From positions 558,001 to 622,000 of the forward strand of contig CAWFET010000002.1 of the NCBI GenBank assembly GCA_963815045.1: a stretch of DNA of 64,000 nt, read 5' to 3'. Both the position numbers and the translations under genes were made by a program. Within the stretch, counting starts at the first letter, position 1; every line of letters begins with the position of its first letter. The stretch is from DASUPK01 sp963815045 (lineage in GTDB: Bacteria; Actinomycetota; Thermoleophilia; Solirubrobacterales; 70-9). This document shows, in pieces, positions 50,704-59,066 of this stretch. Below the pieces are notes generated by a model, which saw only the letters and a list, made by a program, of their open reading frames with translations, made no database searches and was not told where the DNA came from.

Positions 50704-51678
50704 TCAGACCAGACCTTCGGCCCGCAGCCACTCGGCCGTCTTCCGCATCCCGGCCTCGAGGTCGTGGGCCGGCTCGTAGCCCAGGGCCTCGCGGGCGCGG
50801 GCGATCGAGTAGCTGCCCCTGCGAGTGAGGTAGTCGATCGCCGCGGGCGTTGTCTCGTTTCGCTTGCCACGCACCTTCGCCGCGAGGTCCATCGCGCGGG
50901 CGAGCTCGCGGACGATGCGGGTGGGCGCTGTCCGCGGTTCGTCGATGCCCAGCATCCGGCAGTAGTGGCCGAAGAACTCGCCGATCGTCGGCTTCTCTGC
51001 CCCGGTGATGATGAAGACGCGTCCCTCGGCCTCCGCCGCCGTCGATGCGCGGACGATCCCGTCGACCAGGTCGTCGACGTAAACGGGGCTGTGCAGCCCC
51101 CGGCCGCCGTCCGGCAGGATCGCCTGCTTCGTCTTCAGCAGGCGGACGGGCTCGACGGTCCACGGCCGGGAACGCGGCCCATAGACGTCCCCGGGGCGGA
51201 CGATGGTGCAGGGGATCTCCCCCTCGGCGTGCGCCTCGAGCACGACCTGCTCGCTCGCGATCTTGGTGTCGACGTAGTGCACGCCGTTGGGGCGGACCGG
51301 GGAGCGCTCATCGACCTCTCCCTCGAAGTCGAAGCCGAAGACCACGATCGAGGAGAGATGCACGAAGCGTTTGGCGCCGGCGGCGATGGCCGCGTCGATC
51401 GCGTGCCGGGTCGCAGCGACGTTCGTCTCCCAGTAGCCCTCACCCGAGCTGTACATCCCGACCACCGCGGCGGTGTGGACGACCAGGTCGCAACCCTCCG
51501 CGTGTCCCTGCCAGGCGCCCGGATCGGTCAGGTCCGCGGCGAGGTGGGCCTCCTCGCCGATATCGACGACGTCCACGCCGCGCACGTCGCTCCCCATGGC
51601 GCGGAAGCGCTCGACCAGGGCCCGGCCGATGAACCCGGCCGCACCGGTGACCAGGACACGACCCGGCGCGTCAGCCAC
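50704..51678 (-). CDS. NAD-dependent epimerase/dehydratase (extended SDR)
   Basis: A 324-residue extended SDR. The nucleotide loop TGAAGFIGRALVERF and the catalytic Tyr-x3-Lys in GVHYVDTKIASEQ are clear; HTAAVVG is the usual active-site strand. The substrate region (PGDVYGPRSRPWTVEPVRLL, PVYVDDLVDGIV) is 3-beta-hydroxysteroid dehydrogenase or sugar-epimerase-like. The gene overlaps budA by 8 nt and ends 8 bp from tRNA-Pro. Confidence 0.88.
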   Translation of the reverse strand: MADAPGRVLVTGAAGFIGRALVERFRAMGSDVRGVDVVDIGEEAHLAADLTDPGAWQGHAEGCDLVVHTAAVVGMYSSGEGYWETNVAATRHAIDAAIAAGAKRFVHLSSIVVFGFDFEGEVDERSPVRPNGVHYVDTKIASEQVVLEAHAEGEIPCTIVRPGDVYGPRSRPWTVEPVRLLKTKQAILPDGGRGLHSPVYVDDLVDGIVRASTAAEAEGRVFIITGAEKPTIGEFFGHYCRMLGIDEPRTAPTRIVRELARAMDLAAKVRGKRNETTPAAIDYLTRRGSYSIARAREALGYEPAHDLEAGMRKTAEWLRAEGLV

Positions 51679-52456
51679 CGTGCTCCACTCGGTCGATCGC
51701 GGCGTGGGTGTCCTCGGCGGCGCCGCGGTCCGCCAGGTCGATGCCCGGAGGAAGCTCGACGTGCAGTTCTGCCGAGGGGTCGAGCTCGACGTGCGCCGTC
51801 TCGGCCCGGGAGTCGAGCACGTGCCCGCCGCGCTTGCGGTCCTCGCTGATGAAGTGGAGGTGCCAGCCGGCGACCTCGATTCCCTCGGCGTACTCAGGGA
51901 AGCGGAAGCCGAGCATCGTTCCTTCGACCTCGGTCAGCTCGAAGACGTGCTGCTCGCCCACCACCTCGGTGAGCGGCCGGTAGGGAGGGTCCTGCCGCGG
52001 AACCGATCGAGCCTTGACCAGCTCGAACCGGCCATCGATTCGAACCGCGCAGGAGGCGGCATCGGCGGGGATCCGGCGGTCGATCTCGGAGAGGAGGCGA
52101 TCGTGGTCGATCGAGCCCTCGAGGTCGAACCCGATGTCGCCCTCGAAGGGCACCATGACGGCGAACGGGGTCAGCTCCTCCAGGGGGATCTCGCTGATGT
52201 CGCCATCGACATCGGCGCGGTAGAAGGTCCCGCCGAGGGCGATCATCTCGCCGTCGAGGTGGTTGAGCGTTCCCAGGCCGAGGTTGCCGTGCTCCGCGAG
52301 CTCCGCGAAGCTGACGTCGCCCTCGAAGGAGCCGTCGACCAGGGCGCCGATCGTCGAGGCCTGGAAGAGGACGTGCGGGTCGTGCTCGGCGTGCAGGTCG
52401 GCGTGTCGCATCGCCTCGACGTGAAGCGAGCGGATCCAGCGCTCGTCGAGGCTCAT
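51671..52456 (-). CDS. budA: Alpha-acetolactate decarboxylase
   Basis: A 261-residue enzyme that converts acetolactate to acetoin. FQASTIGALVDGSFEGD, GNLGLGTLNHLDGEMIALGG and the metal-binding GWHLHFISEDRKRGGHV (three zinc His) are the family's conserved segments. No acetolactate synthase or butanediol dehydrogenase is adjacent. It is encoded between an epimerase and a fatty acid hydroxylase, and its role in an apparently aerobic organism is unclear. Confidence 0.92.
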   Translation of the reverse strand: MSLDERWIRSLHVEAMRHADLHAEHDPHVLFQASTIGALVDGSFEGDVSFAELAEHGNLGLGTLNHLDGEMIALGGTFYRADVDGDISEIPLEELTPFAVMVPFEGDIGFDLEGSIDHDRLLSEIDRRIPADAASCAVRIDGRFELVKARSVPRQDPPYRPLTEVVGEQHVFELTEVEGTMLGFRFPEYAEGIEVAGWHLHFISEDRKRGGHVLDSRAETAHVELDPSAELHVELPPGIDLADRGAAEDTHAAIDRVEHGG

Positions 52457-52469
52457 TCGGGGCGGGCGC

Positions 52470-53144
52470 TCAACGCGCCGGGTCCAGGGTCCGAGCCGTC
52501 TCTGACTTCGGCACGTCGCGAGCGCCGGGGTTCGTTCCGAGCACGCGGTCGGAGATGTTGTTGGTGATCCCGTGCCAGAAGTGCTCGTTCTTGAAGTGGT
52601 GGAGCCGGTGGTTTCGCCAGACCGCCCTGTAGGCGCTCGTCCGCGGCCGGTACGCGGTGTGGATCAGGAAGTGCGTCCACTCATAGACGAAGACCATGCA
52701 GTAGCCCGCGATCGCGCCGCTCACCATCACGCCGAACGGGACTGGCCCCGCGGCCACCGTGACGATCACCGAGACGAGGCCGATGGTGAGCGGGACCGCG
52801 ACCAGCATCAGGGAGGCCGCCTGCCACCAGTACAGAAGAACCATGTCGAGGTCGTTCGGATCGCCGTGGTGAGCCCGGTGGGCTCGGGCGGCGACCGTCT
52901 CGACCTTGCGGCCGCGGATCCTGATCGGCTTCGCGTGCAGCAGGTAGACGTGGATCGCCCATTCCCCGAACGGATAGATCGCCAGCAGCGCCGCGACGGC
53001 CACGGCATCTCGCCAGGTCAGATCGCCGATCACGCCGCGCAGGACGACGAGGGCCAGCACGCCGCCCCCGATCACCCATGGGGACTCCTTGCGCAGGAAC
53101 TCCCGGCGCGCCTGGCCGAGCGAGCTGACCTGACCGGAACGCAT
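52470..53144 (-). CDS. Fatty acid hydroxylase / sterol desaturase family membrane protein
   Basis: A 224-residue di-iron membrane hydroxylase. The His boxes HVYLLH, HRAHH, HFLIH and NHRLHHFKNEHFWHG match the eight-His pattern of the family, spread over four helices. It would use O2 to hydroxylate a lipid or carotenoid. It lies 13 bp upstream of budA on the same strand. The final about 20 residues are charged and not conserved. Confidence 0.88.
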   Translation of the reverse strand: MRSGQVSSLGQARREFLRKESPWVIGGGVLALVVLRGVIGDLTWRDAVAVAALLAIYPFGEWAIHVYLLHAKPIRIRGRKVETVAARAHRAHHGDPNDLDMVLLYWWQAASLMLVAVPLTIGLVSVIVTVAAGPVPFGVMVSGAIAGYCMVFVYEWTHFLIHTAYRPRTSAYRAVWRNHRLHHFKNEHFWHGITNNISDRVLGTNPGARDVPKSETARTLDPAR

Positions 53145-53221
53145 CGAAAGGGAGCCTAGTAGAGTGCCGGTCTACGTAATTCTAGGTAGACGGTCGACCA
53201 GGGAGAAATGGGGCGAATGCG

Positions 53222-55189
53222 GTGAGCGGCAGATTCGGGAAGTCGATTCGCAATCGGCGGCTGACGGCGATTGCGCTCGGAGTGGGGCTGCTGGTTGCGC
53301 TGCCGGCGCTGGCGCTGGCGCACGTCGAGCGAGCCTCCTACTGGCCCGATCCGGCACCCGACACCGCGGTCCATCCAGCCGCCGGCGGATCGGTTCCGGC
53401 CGTCCGCAGCCTGTTCAGCGCTCTCCGCAAGAAGGCGCCGGGCACCACGCGCGTCGTCTGCTCGCACGTACCGCCCAAGAAGGTGCGCAAGCACGGCACG
53501 GTCAAGAGGCTCTCGAGGAACTCGTCGATTAAGGCGCTGAGAGCCGGGCTGAAGCGTGCGAGGTCCGGGGGATACCGGCTTCGACCCTCCCAACCGGTCA
53601 TCCGGGTGGGCAAGAAGCAGGCCCGAAAGCTGCGCCGTTTCAACATCAAGCTGCTCAGGCGCTGCCGCTACGACTCGATTCAGGCCGCCGTCACGGCCTC
53701 CCACAACAACGATCGCGTGGAGGTCATGCCCGGCGTCTATACGGAGCCCGACTCCCGAGCCGCTCCGACCAATGACCCGGCGTGCGCATCCCTGAAGGAG
53801 ACCAACGACAAGGGCGAGACCGGGGCCGTGTCCTATCGCTACCAGGTGCACTGCCCGAACGATCAGAACCTGATCGTCGTGATCGGCCGCGATCCCGGGC
53901 CGAACCCGCCCCCGCAGCCCCCGGCCACTGACCGGCACGGCATCCCGGATCTCGGGCCCTGCATTCGCTGCAACCTCCAGATCCAGGGCACCGGGGTGAG
54001 CCCCGACGACGTCATCGTCGATGCCGGCGACCCCTCGCTCGGAGATCACTCGGCGCCCGGGCCCAACCCGCCGCGCTACGTCAAGGACGTGGGCATCAGG
54101 GCCGATCGGGCCGACGGCTTCGTCCTCGACAATGTCAAGGTCCGCCACGCGAACGAGCACGACGTCTACGTCACCGAGACCGACGGCTCGCACATCGACC
54201 GGGTGAAGATGGACTACGCGGGGGAGTACGGCCTTCTGACCTTCGTCGCCGACCATTCGCTGATCGAGAACTGCGCCGCCTGGGGCAGCGGCGACTCGGG
54301 CCTCTATCCGGGTGCGGCCGCCGACCTCGGCGATGCGGTCCCGCCCGACCAGCGCCGCTACGGCACCGAGATCCGCGACTGCGACAGCTTCCACAACTCG
54401 CTCGGCTACTCCGGGACCGACGGCAACGCCGTCTGGATCCACGACAACGAGTTCTACGGGAACACCCAGGGCTTCTCGACCGACGTCTTCACCGCGCCCG
54501 GCCATCCCGGCTTCCCACAGGACTCGGACCTGATCGAGAACAACGACTTCTACTCGAACAACTTCAACGACTATCTGCCGAGGTGCGGGGCCGGCGAGAC
54601 GCCGGGTCCGATGGGCCCGAACCAGGGATGCACCGACTTCAGCCCCAGCGTCCCGGTGCCGGTCGGCACGGGGCTCTGGATCGCCGGCGGCAACCACAAC
54701 ATCGTCCGCAACAACCACTTCTGGGACAACTGGCGCCGGGGCGTGATGCTCTACGCGGTGCCCGACCAGCTGGTCTGCGGACCCGGGGTCGGGAGCGTCG
54801 ACCCGAGCCAGCTGGCCGGCTGCGACGCGACCAAGGTGCCGCCGTCGACCTCCTACAACAACCAGTTCTATGGCAACGTCATGGGCGTCGCGCCCGATGG
54901 CTCGAAGCAGCCGAACGGCACGGACTTCTGGTGGGACGGCTTCACCGGGAACACGGGCGACTGCTGGCACGACAACACAGGCGTCAACGGCGACCGGGCG
55001 AGCCTGACCAGCTCACCGCCCCAGGCGCCGACCGCCGGGGTCTCTCTTCCGGGCTTCCTCCCCGAGGATTGCTCGACCAGCGTGGGCACCGGCGGCCCCA
55101 CGCAGGAGGCGGAGCTGCTCGCCTGCTTCGCGGACATCACCGCGGGCACCCATAACTGCCCCTGGTTCTCCACGCCGGCCAAGCCCTAG
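53222..55189 (+). CDS. Secreted right-handed beta-helix protein (paralogue of the one at 13.0 kb)
   Basis: A 655-residue exported protein with a GTG start overlapping the stop of a five-codon mini-ORF (ATG 53208). The signal peptide is about 1-38. A Lys/Arg-rich N-terminal domain follows, then the beta-helix starting RCRYDSIQAAVTASHNNDRV and ending near residue 620, with Asn-rich turns and several Cys. It shares the LGYSGT, NQ/NTQGF and VPVGTG segments with the 13011 protein. It lacks clear lyase residues. Probably a polysaccharide-binding or -processing surface/exported protein. Confidence 0.82.
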   Translation: MSGRFGKSIRNRRLTAIALGVGLLVALPALALAHVERASYWPDPAPDTAVHPAAGGSVPAVRSLFSALRKKAPGTTRVVCSHVPPKKVRKHGTVKRLSRNSSIKALRAGLKRARSGGYRLRPSQPVIRVGKKQARKLRRFNIKLLRRCRYDSIQAAVTASHNNDRVEVMPGVYTEPDSRAAPTNDPACASLKETNDKGETGAVSYRYQVHCPNDQNLIVVIGRDPGPNPPPQPPATDRHGIPDLGPCIRCNLQIQGTGVSPDDVIVDAGDPSLGDHSAPGPNPPRYVKDVGIRADRADGFVLDNVKVRHANEHDVYVTETDGSHIDRVKMDYAGEYGLLTFVADHSLIENCAAWGSGDSGLYPGAAADLGDAVPPDQRRYGTEIRDCDSFHNSLGYSGTDGNAVWIHDNEFYGNTQGFSTDVFTAPGHPGFPQDSDLIENNDFYSNNFNDYLPRCGAGETPGPMGPNQGCTDFSPSVPVPVGTGLWIAGGNHNIVRNNHFWDNWRRGVMLYAVPDQLVCGPGVGSVDPSQLAGCDATKVPPSTSYNNQFYGNVMGVAPDGSKQPNGTDFWWDGFTGNTGDCWHDNTGVNGDRASLTSSPPQAPTAGVSLPGFLPEDCSTSVGTGGPTQEAELLACFADITAGTHNCPWFSTPAKP

Positions 55190-55213
55190 CGCGCGCCGAC
55201 CGGGTCCGGGCAT

Positions 55214-55246
55214 GCGGGAGAGGGGCCGACCCGGGGAGCCTCCCGC
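55214..55246 (+). terminator. Probable hairpin terminator after the beta-helix gene
   Basis: GCGGGAG (55214-55220) pairs with CTCCCGC (55240-55246), with further G-C pairing in the loop region. It lies 25 bp after the stop codon and before tRNA-Arg. No T-run follows directly. Confidence 0.5.
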
Positions 55247-55426
55247 AGCTCCGCGCGCCGGTCCCTCTTTTGCTTCCCGCTTCGTACCCCTGAGTACGGT
55301 TCGAAGACTGAGCGGCATCTTACCCACTTTTACGCTGAGCACAAGTAGGTAGGACGATTATCCATTTTTGTGTACCCATCCTGCCTGTCGATGACGCCGA
55401 GGGTCGCCGGTACGCTCCGCTTGCCC

Positions 55427-55499
55427 GCCCCCGTAGCTCAGTGGACAGAGCGGCTGCCTTCTAAGCAGCGGGCCGCAGGTTCGAATCCTGCCGGGGGCG
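55427..55499 (+). tRNA. tRNA-Arg(TCT)
   Basis: A 73-nt cloverleaf: acceptor GCCCCCG / CGGGGGC, D-stem GCTC/GAGC, anticodon stem GCTGC/GCAGC with loop CTTCTAA giving TCT, T-loop TTCGAAT, discriminator G. CCA is not encoded. Confidence 0.95.
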
Positions 55500-55569
55500 C
55501 TCCGCAACTCTCTTTAACGCCGTGGGTTAGATTGCCCGAGCTTCAGGGGAACTTCGAGAGGAGAAGGAT

Positions 55570-56832
55570 TTGCACGCCCATGCCGTTTCGCTTCGTGTCC
55601 GGAGGACAGTCGTCCTCACCGTCATCGGCCTGGCCGCGTTGTTCGTGGTCATCGCCTCGAGCCAGAGTGCCGAGGCGAAGTCGAAGTCGAAGGCCAATGC
55701 CAAGGCCGTCAAGGTGGTCAAGGGCCCGAAGGGCCTGAAGTTCTACAAGCCTCCGAAGACCAAGAAGCTGCCGAATAAGCAGGGCCAGCTGATCTGGGCG
55801 CGCCCGGCGACCGGCCTCGTGCCGCTGCAGAACGCGCGGTACACGAAGCTCGTCCTCTACTCCTCACGGACGCCGCAGGGCCAGAAGACGGCAGTGTCGG
55901 GGTCGATCAGCGTCCCGCGGGGCAAGCCCCCGAAGGGAGGCTGGCCGGTGATCACGTGGGCACACGGGACGACCGGCGTCGCGGACGTCTGCGCTCCCTC
56001 GCGGAACAGCGTGAGCAGCCCCGCGCAGCCCTACATCTCGTACATCTATCCGGACCTGAACGCCTGGCTTGCCGCCGGCTACGCCGTGCTGCAGACCGAT
56101 TATCAGGGCCTGGGCACGCCGGGTCCGCACCCATACCTGGTCGGGACCGCCGAGGGCCGCAGCGTCGTCGACATCGTGGCCGCGGCGCGCCAGCTCGACC
56201 CCAAGATCAGCAAGCGCTACCTGATCGCCGGGCACTCGCAGGGCGGCCAATCCGCGCTCTTCGCGGCCGGTCTCGCGCAGAGCTGGGAGCCGAAGCTGAA
56301 GCTGCGCGGCACCGTCGCGTTCGCGCCCGCCTCGCACATCCTGGATCAGGAGTCACTGCTGCCGGCGCTCACCTCGCCCAGCAGCCTGACCGCGCTGGCG
56401 ACGATGATCATCAGCGGTGCCTCGACCCAGTCGACGGCGATCGACGTCAACAAGGTCCTCTCGGACCCGGTGCTCCAGTTCTATCCGCTGCTCGAGAGCC
56501 AGTGCCTGTCCCAGCTCGGGCAGTCGAACGAGCTCGGAGGCATCCCGCCGTCGCAGCTCGAGCGCTCCGGTGCAGATCTGAGCGCAGTGAGGCCGGTGCT
56601 GGCGGCGATGAACCCGGCGGTGAAGACGGTGCCGCCGGTCCTGATCGAGCAGGGAACGGCCGACACCACGGTGTACCCGTTCCTCACCGACCAGCTCGCC
56701 ACGGAGCTCCAGGGGCTCGGGGACCAGCTGACCTACACCAAGTACCCGGGTGTCGATCACGGCGGGATCGTGACGGCCGGCGCGCAGCAGGCGCTGTCCT
56801 TCTTCCAGCAGCTGCTCCCTCCGCGAAGCTGA
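55570..56832 (+). CDS. Secreted lipase-like alpha/beta hydrolase
   Basis: A 420-residue exported hydrolase of the secretory lipase (LIP) type. The TTG at 55570 has an AGGAGAAGG ribosome site. The signal peptide spans about 1-36. The nucleophile elbow is GHSQGGQ (Ser about 222), with the catalytic Asp in QGTADTTVYP and the His in PGVDHGG. The oxyanion strand is VITWAHGTTG. It would cleave lipid or ester substrates outside the cell. It lies between tRNA-Arg and tRNA-His. Confidence 0.9.
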   Translation: MHAHAVSLRVRRTVVLTVIGLAALFVVIASSQSAEAKSKSKANAKAVKVVKGPKGLKFYKPPKTKKLPNKQGQLIWARPATGLVPLQNARYTKLVLYSSRTPQGQKTAVSGSISVPRGKPPKGGWPVITWAHGTTGVADVCAPSRNSVSSPAQPYISYIYPDLNAWLAAGYAVLQTDYQGLGTPGPHPYLVGTAEGRSVVDIVAAARQLDPKISKRYLIAGHSQGGQSALFAAGLAQSWEPKLKLRGTVAFAPASHILDQESLLPALTSPSSLTALATMIISGASTQSTAIDVNKVLSDPVLQFYPLLESQCLSQLGQSNELGGIPPSQLERSGADLSAVRPVLAAMNPAVKTVPPVLIEQGTADTTVYPFLTDQLATELQGLGDQLTYTKYPGVDHGGIVTAGAQQALSFFQQLLPPRS

Positions 56833-56896
56833 GCTGAGTGGATCGCGGCCCCGGGTTCATCCCGGGGCCGCGGCTCGCGCTAGATTGAAGCCACGC

Positions 56897-56970
56897 GGTG
56901 GGCGTAGCTCAGTTGGTAGAGCTCCTGGTTGTGGTCCAGGTGGTCGCCGGTTCGAGTCCGGTCGCTCACC
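56897..56970 (+). tRNA. tRNA-His(GTG)
   Basis: A 74-nt cloverleaf with the His-specific extra base pair: G(-1) at 56897 opposite C73 at 56970. Acceptor GTGGGCG/CGCTCAC (one G-T), anticodon stem CCTGG/CCAGG with loop TTGTGGT giving GTG, T-loop TTCGAGT. Its 3' half plus 5 nt is repeated perfectly at 60773-60820, marking it as an integration site. Confidence 0.95.
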
Positions 56971-56975
56971 CTCAA
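56928..56975 (+). repeat. 48-bp direct repeat (attL-like) in the 3' half of tRNA-His
   Basis: Starts in the anticodon stem-loop and ends 5 nt past the tRNA. It is identical to 60773-60820 over 48 of 48 bases. Duplication of a tRNA 3' half beginning at the anticodon loop is the classical footprint of tyrosine-recombinase integration; the intact copy is the reconstituted tRNA. Confidence 0.85.
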
Positions 56976-56977
56976 GG

Positions 56978-57001
56978 AAAGCCCCGCGCCAGCGGGGTTT
57001 T
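56978..57001 (+). terminator. Rho-independent terminator after tRNA-His
   Basis: Stem CCCCGC/GCGGGG (56982-56987 with 56992-56997), loop GCCA, followed by TTTT (56998-57001) and preceded by AAA. It is one of the few terminators here with a T-run. Confidence 0.85.
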
Positions 57002-57346
57002 CGCTTAGTTGAATCCGGCGTCACCTCGGCAGGAGGAAAGGGTGATGATCGGCTCAGTCGGGAGAGGGGGCCGCTCCCCTTCATCGCTGGCGCTCACTTC
57101 TTCTCCTCTCACGACCCTGCAATCAGTTCAGCCTAGACCGCTTGCGCTTGGCGGTGTAGATGCCCGGCGTCCCCGGCTAGCGCCCCGGGGCCGGAGCGCT
57201 GCTTTCCGTGCAAAGCGAATAGCCGCTTTTCGTCCAACCCGGCGCTTTTCAGTTGACGACCAGCGGCCGCCTTGCATGTCCCTTCACACGAAAGCGGCAA
57301 GCGCTCGCCGAAGCTCTTTACCGAGTCTTGCCCAGCGTCACGACGG
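57002..57346. other. 345-bp non-coding stretch at the left end of the tRNA-His island
   Basis: No convincing gene. AGGAGGAAAGG at 57032-57042 followed by GTGATG looks like a ribosome site with a start, but the frame opens into a sequence antisense to the hydrolase gene. This is where an integrase gene would be expected; the site could be its last trace. The stretch also holds the composite repeat at 57201-57240. Confidence 0.5.
57201..57240 (+). repeat. Composite palindromic repeat, types A and B
   Basis: Type A GCTTTCCGTGCAAAGC (57201-57216), an 8-nt spacer, then type B GCTTTTCGTCCAA (57225-57237) running into CCC. It lies downstream of the hydrolase gene's stop (57347, minus strand). Confidence 0.7.
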
Positions 57347-58069
57347 TCATCCGCCCGCAACGAACTCGCGCAGCGCCACCCTGCCGCCACCAATCAGCGG
57401 CTCGCCGTGTGCGAACAAGAGGTTGTCGAAATCGAGGTCGAGCAGCCGCCGAAGCGACTCGCGCAGCCCAGCCCGCACCGGCGTGGGGTCATCGCCCATC
57501 AGGAATCCGGGCACGAAGGTAAGCCGACCGCCGCGCGGGCGCGTAAGGCCGTCGGCGAAGGCGAGTGCGTCGCCGTCGGCGATCCGGATGTGTAGCGCGG
57601 TGTCGTCCGGGCAGATGGCTCCCAGCTGGTGTGCGGTGATTCCCGGCGCCAGCTCCTCCCCGAACGCGAAGCCCTCGACCTTCGGACCACACTCGAACTC
57701 GTGCAAGCCGGCGTTGCTGCAACGAATCGGGCAGCCGAACGCCTCCGCGTAGCGCTCGCTATGGCGGAGATGGTGGCGGTTGGTGAGGACGATTTGGTTC
57801 GGGGCCTCTCGCTGCTCGAACCACTCGAGGCCCTCGCGCGGCACCATCGGGTCGAGGACCATCCGGGTGGGCTCGATGTAGTACGAGTCCACGGGCAGCC
57901 TGATTCTCGGGTGGATTGCTGTCCAGTGATGGACGCCGGGGAGCACCTCGCGGATCGGCCGGTGCGATGCGAGCTCGAGCACGAGCGGACGGAGGAACTG
58001 TGGCCACGCCGCGCCGGCGAGCTGGACGCCGTACCGGGCCTGACGGGTGAGAGGCTCGAGTAGCGCCAT
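57347..58069 (-). CDS. Metallo-beta-lactamase-fold-like protein
   Basis: A 240-residue protein beginning MALLEPLTRQARYGVQLAGA; the longer upstream frame lacks family character, and a later start near HRPIREVLPGVHHW is possible. It has an MBL-like layout: LPVDSYYIEP, VLTNRHHLRHSERYAEAFG at the position of the HxHxDH metal loop, GHR-like LHEFE, and FAHGEPL near the C-terminus. The metal motif is degenerate (HHLRH), so zinc hydrolase activity is uncertain. Encoded within the tRNA-His-bounded island. Confidence 0.65.
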   Translation of the reverse strand: MALLEPLTRQARYGVQLAGAAWPQFLRPLVLELASHRPIREVLPGVHHWTAIHPRIRLPVDSYYIEPTRMVLDPMVPREGLEWFEQREAPNQIVLTNRHHLRHSERYAEAFGCPIRCSNAGLHEFECGPKVEGFAFGEELAPGITAHQLGAICPDDTALHIRIADGDALAFADGLTRPRGGRLTFVPGFLMGDDPTPVRAGLRESLRRLLDLDFDNLLFAHGEPLIGGGRVALREFVAGG

Positions 58070-58162
58070 CGTCAGGACGTTATACGCGTGCCCAATGCAC
58101 GACGACAGGTGTTCAAAGCCTTCGGGCTGCGCCCATTTCACGGGGAGCGAGCAAGAACTCCT

Positions 58163-58178
58163 GCTTCTCGTCCAAAGC
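58163..58178 (+). repeat. Palindromic repeat, type B
   Basis: GCTTCTCGTCCAAAGC, followed by GG. It lies between the hydrolase gene and the 35-residue gene. Confidence 0.7.
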
Positions 58179-58199
58179 GGTGGTCCTGGGCGCGAGGGC

Positions 58200-58307
58200 C
58201 TAGGGGCCGTCCCACCAGTCGCGACCGGGCTGAATCTTGAGCCTGTACCAGCGGTACAGCCCGAAGAGGATGACGACCACAAAGACGACCGCCGCGAACC
58301 AACCCAT
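58200..58307 (-). CDS. 35-residue single-helix membrane protein
   Basis: A short frame from ATG 58307 to TAG 58200: MGWFAAVVFVVVILFGLYRW, then a basic/aromatic tail ending DWWDGP. One membrane helix (about 3-20). A positive-inside flank and a Trp-rich end are typical of real small membrane proteins, but no ribosome site is obvious. It is flanked on both sides by type B repeats (58163-58178, 58343-58358). Confidence 0.45.
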   Translation of the reverse strand: MGWFAAVVFVVVILFGLYRWYRLKIQPGRDWWDGP

Positions 58308-58342
58308 GGGCGACCCGTAGGGGGATCAAGGATGCGACCGCC

Positions 58343-58358
58343 GCTTTTCGTCCAAAGC
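58343..58358 (+). repeat. Palindromic repeat, type B
   Basis: GCTTTTCGTCCAAAGC, the cleanest type B copy, followed by GGC. It lies between the 35-residue gene and the glyoxalase gene. Confidence 0.75.
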
Positions 58359-58457
58359 GGCTATCTCGCAAGGGGCCATGTTCGCGCCTCACACTTCCGC
58401 ATTCGCGCGACAGGGAGCAGCGTCGACTCGATCCGGGACCGGCCCAAGGGCGCGCCC

Positions 58458-58835
58458 TCAGCCCCCCAGCTCGAGCAGCTCGATCCTGTAGTCGTCGGGG
58501 TCCCTGACGAAGCAGAGCCGCGAGCCGCCCTCGTGGATTCGATAAGGGGGCTTCTCCGGCTCGATCCCCATCTCCTTGAGATGCTCGAGGGCGACGTCCA
58601 GGTCGTCGACCGTGAGTGCTACGTGACCGTAGGCGGTGCCCAGCTCGTAGTTCTCGACGCCGTAGTTATGGGTCAGCTCGAGCTCGGGCAACTCCTCACC
58701 GGGCACACCCATAAAGATGTTGATTGCCTCGTCGCGGATCGGCATCTCGCGGCGTTTCTCGAGCCCCAGGGCCTCGTAGAAGGCGACCGAGCGCTGGGGA
58801 TCAGTGATGCGGTAGCAGGTATGGATCAGCCGCAC
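58458..58835 (-). CDS. gloA: Lactoylglutathione lyase (glyoxalase I)-like protein
   Basis: A 125-residue glyoxalase I. The GTG at 58835 (RLIHTCYRITDPQRSVAFYE) is chosen because it puts the first metal ligand His in place. The four metal ligands are His in LIHTCYRI, Glu in LELTHNYG, His in YGHVALTVDD and Glu in RIELLELGG. The length is that of the short bacterial GloA. It isomerises the hemithioacetal of methylglyoxal and a thiol; actinobacteria may use mycothiol rather than glutathione. It lies within the tRNA-His island, between repeats. Confidence 0.9.
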   Translation of the reverse strand: MRLIHTCYRITDPQRSVAFYEALGLEKRREMPIRDEAINIFMGVPGEELPELELTHNYGVENYELGTAYGHVALTVDDLDVALEHLKEMGIEPEKPPYRIHEGGSRLCFVRDPDDYRIELLELGG

Positions 58836-58954
58836 GGCGCGAACTCTATCCGCGCCGGTCAGCGGCCCATGCCCGGATGCCTGCCGCGGCCCCAGGGGCA
58901 TTGCTCTGGCCGCGCTCTCGCATCGCGTGAATAGCGAGCGCTCGCTCGAAAGGC

Positions 58955-58994
58955 GCTCCTTTCCATGCGAGCGCTACTGCTTCTCGTCCAAAGC
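58955..58994 (+). repeat. Composite palindromic repeat, degenerate A plus B
   Basis: Degenerate type A (CTCCTTTCCATGCGAGCGC, 58956-58974), a short spacer, then type B GCTTCTCGTCCAAAGC (58979-58994) followed by GGC. Same A-B order as at 57201-57240. It lies between the glyoxalase and the secreted CSLREA protein genes. Confidence 0.7.
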
Positions 58995-59066
58995 GGCTAC
59001 TGCGCCGAGGCCCAGAACTCCCGCTCTGTGACGCGAGCTCCGGTGTTAGAGCTATCGAAGGAACCA

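Noticed and set aside
56857..57084. 75-codon minus-strand frame over tRNA-His
   Set aside because: Translation of the reverse of a tRNA, a well-known artefact.
57009..57752. Gene starting near the strong ribosome-site-like sequence at 57032-57048
   Set aside because: The frame is antisense to the MBL-like gene and has low-complexity content; at most a vestige.
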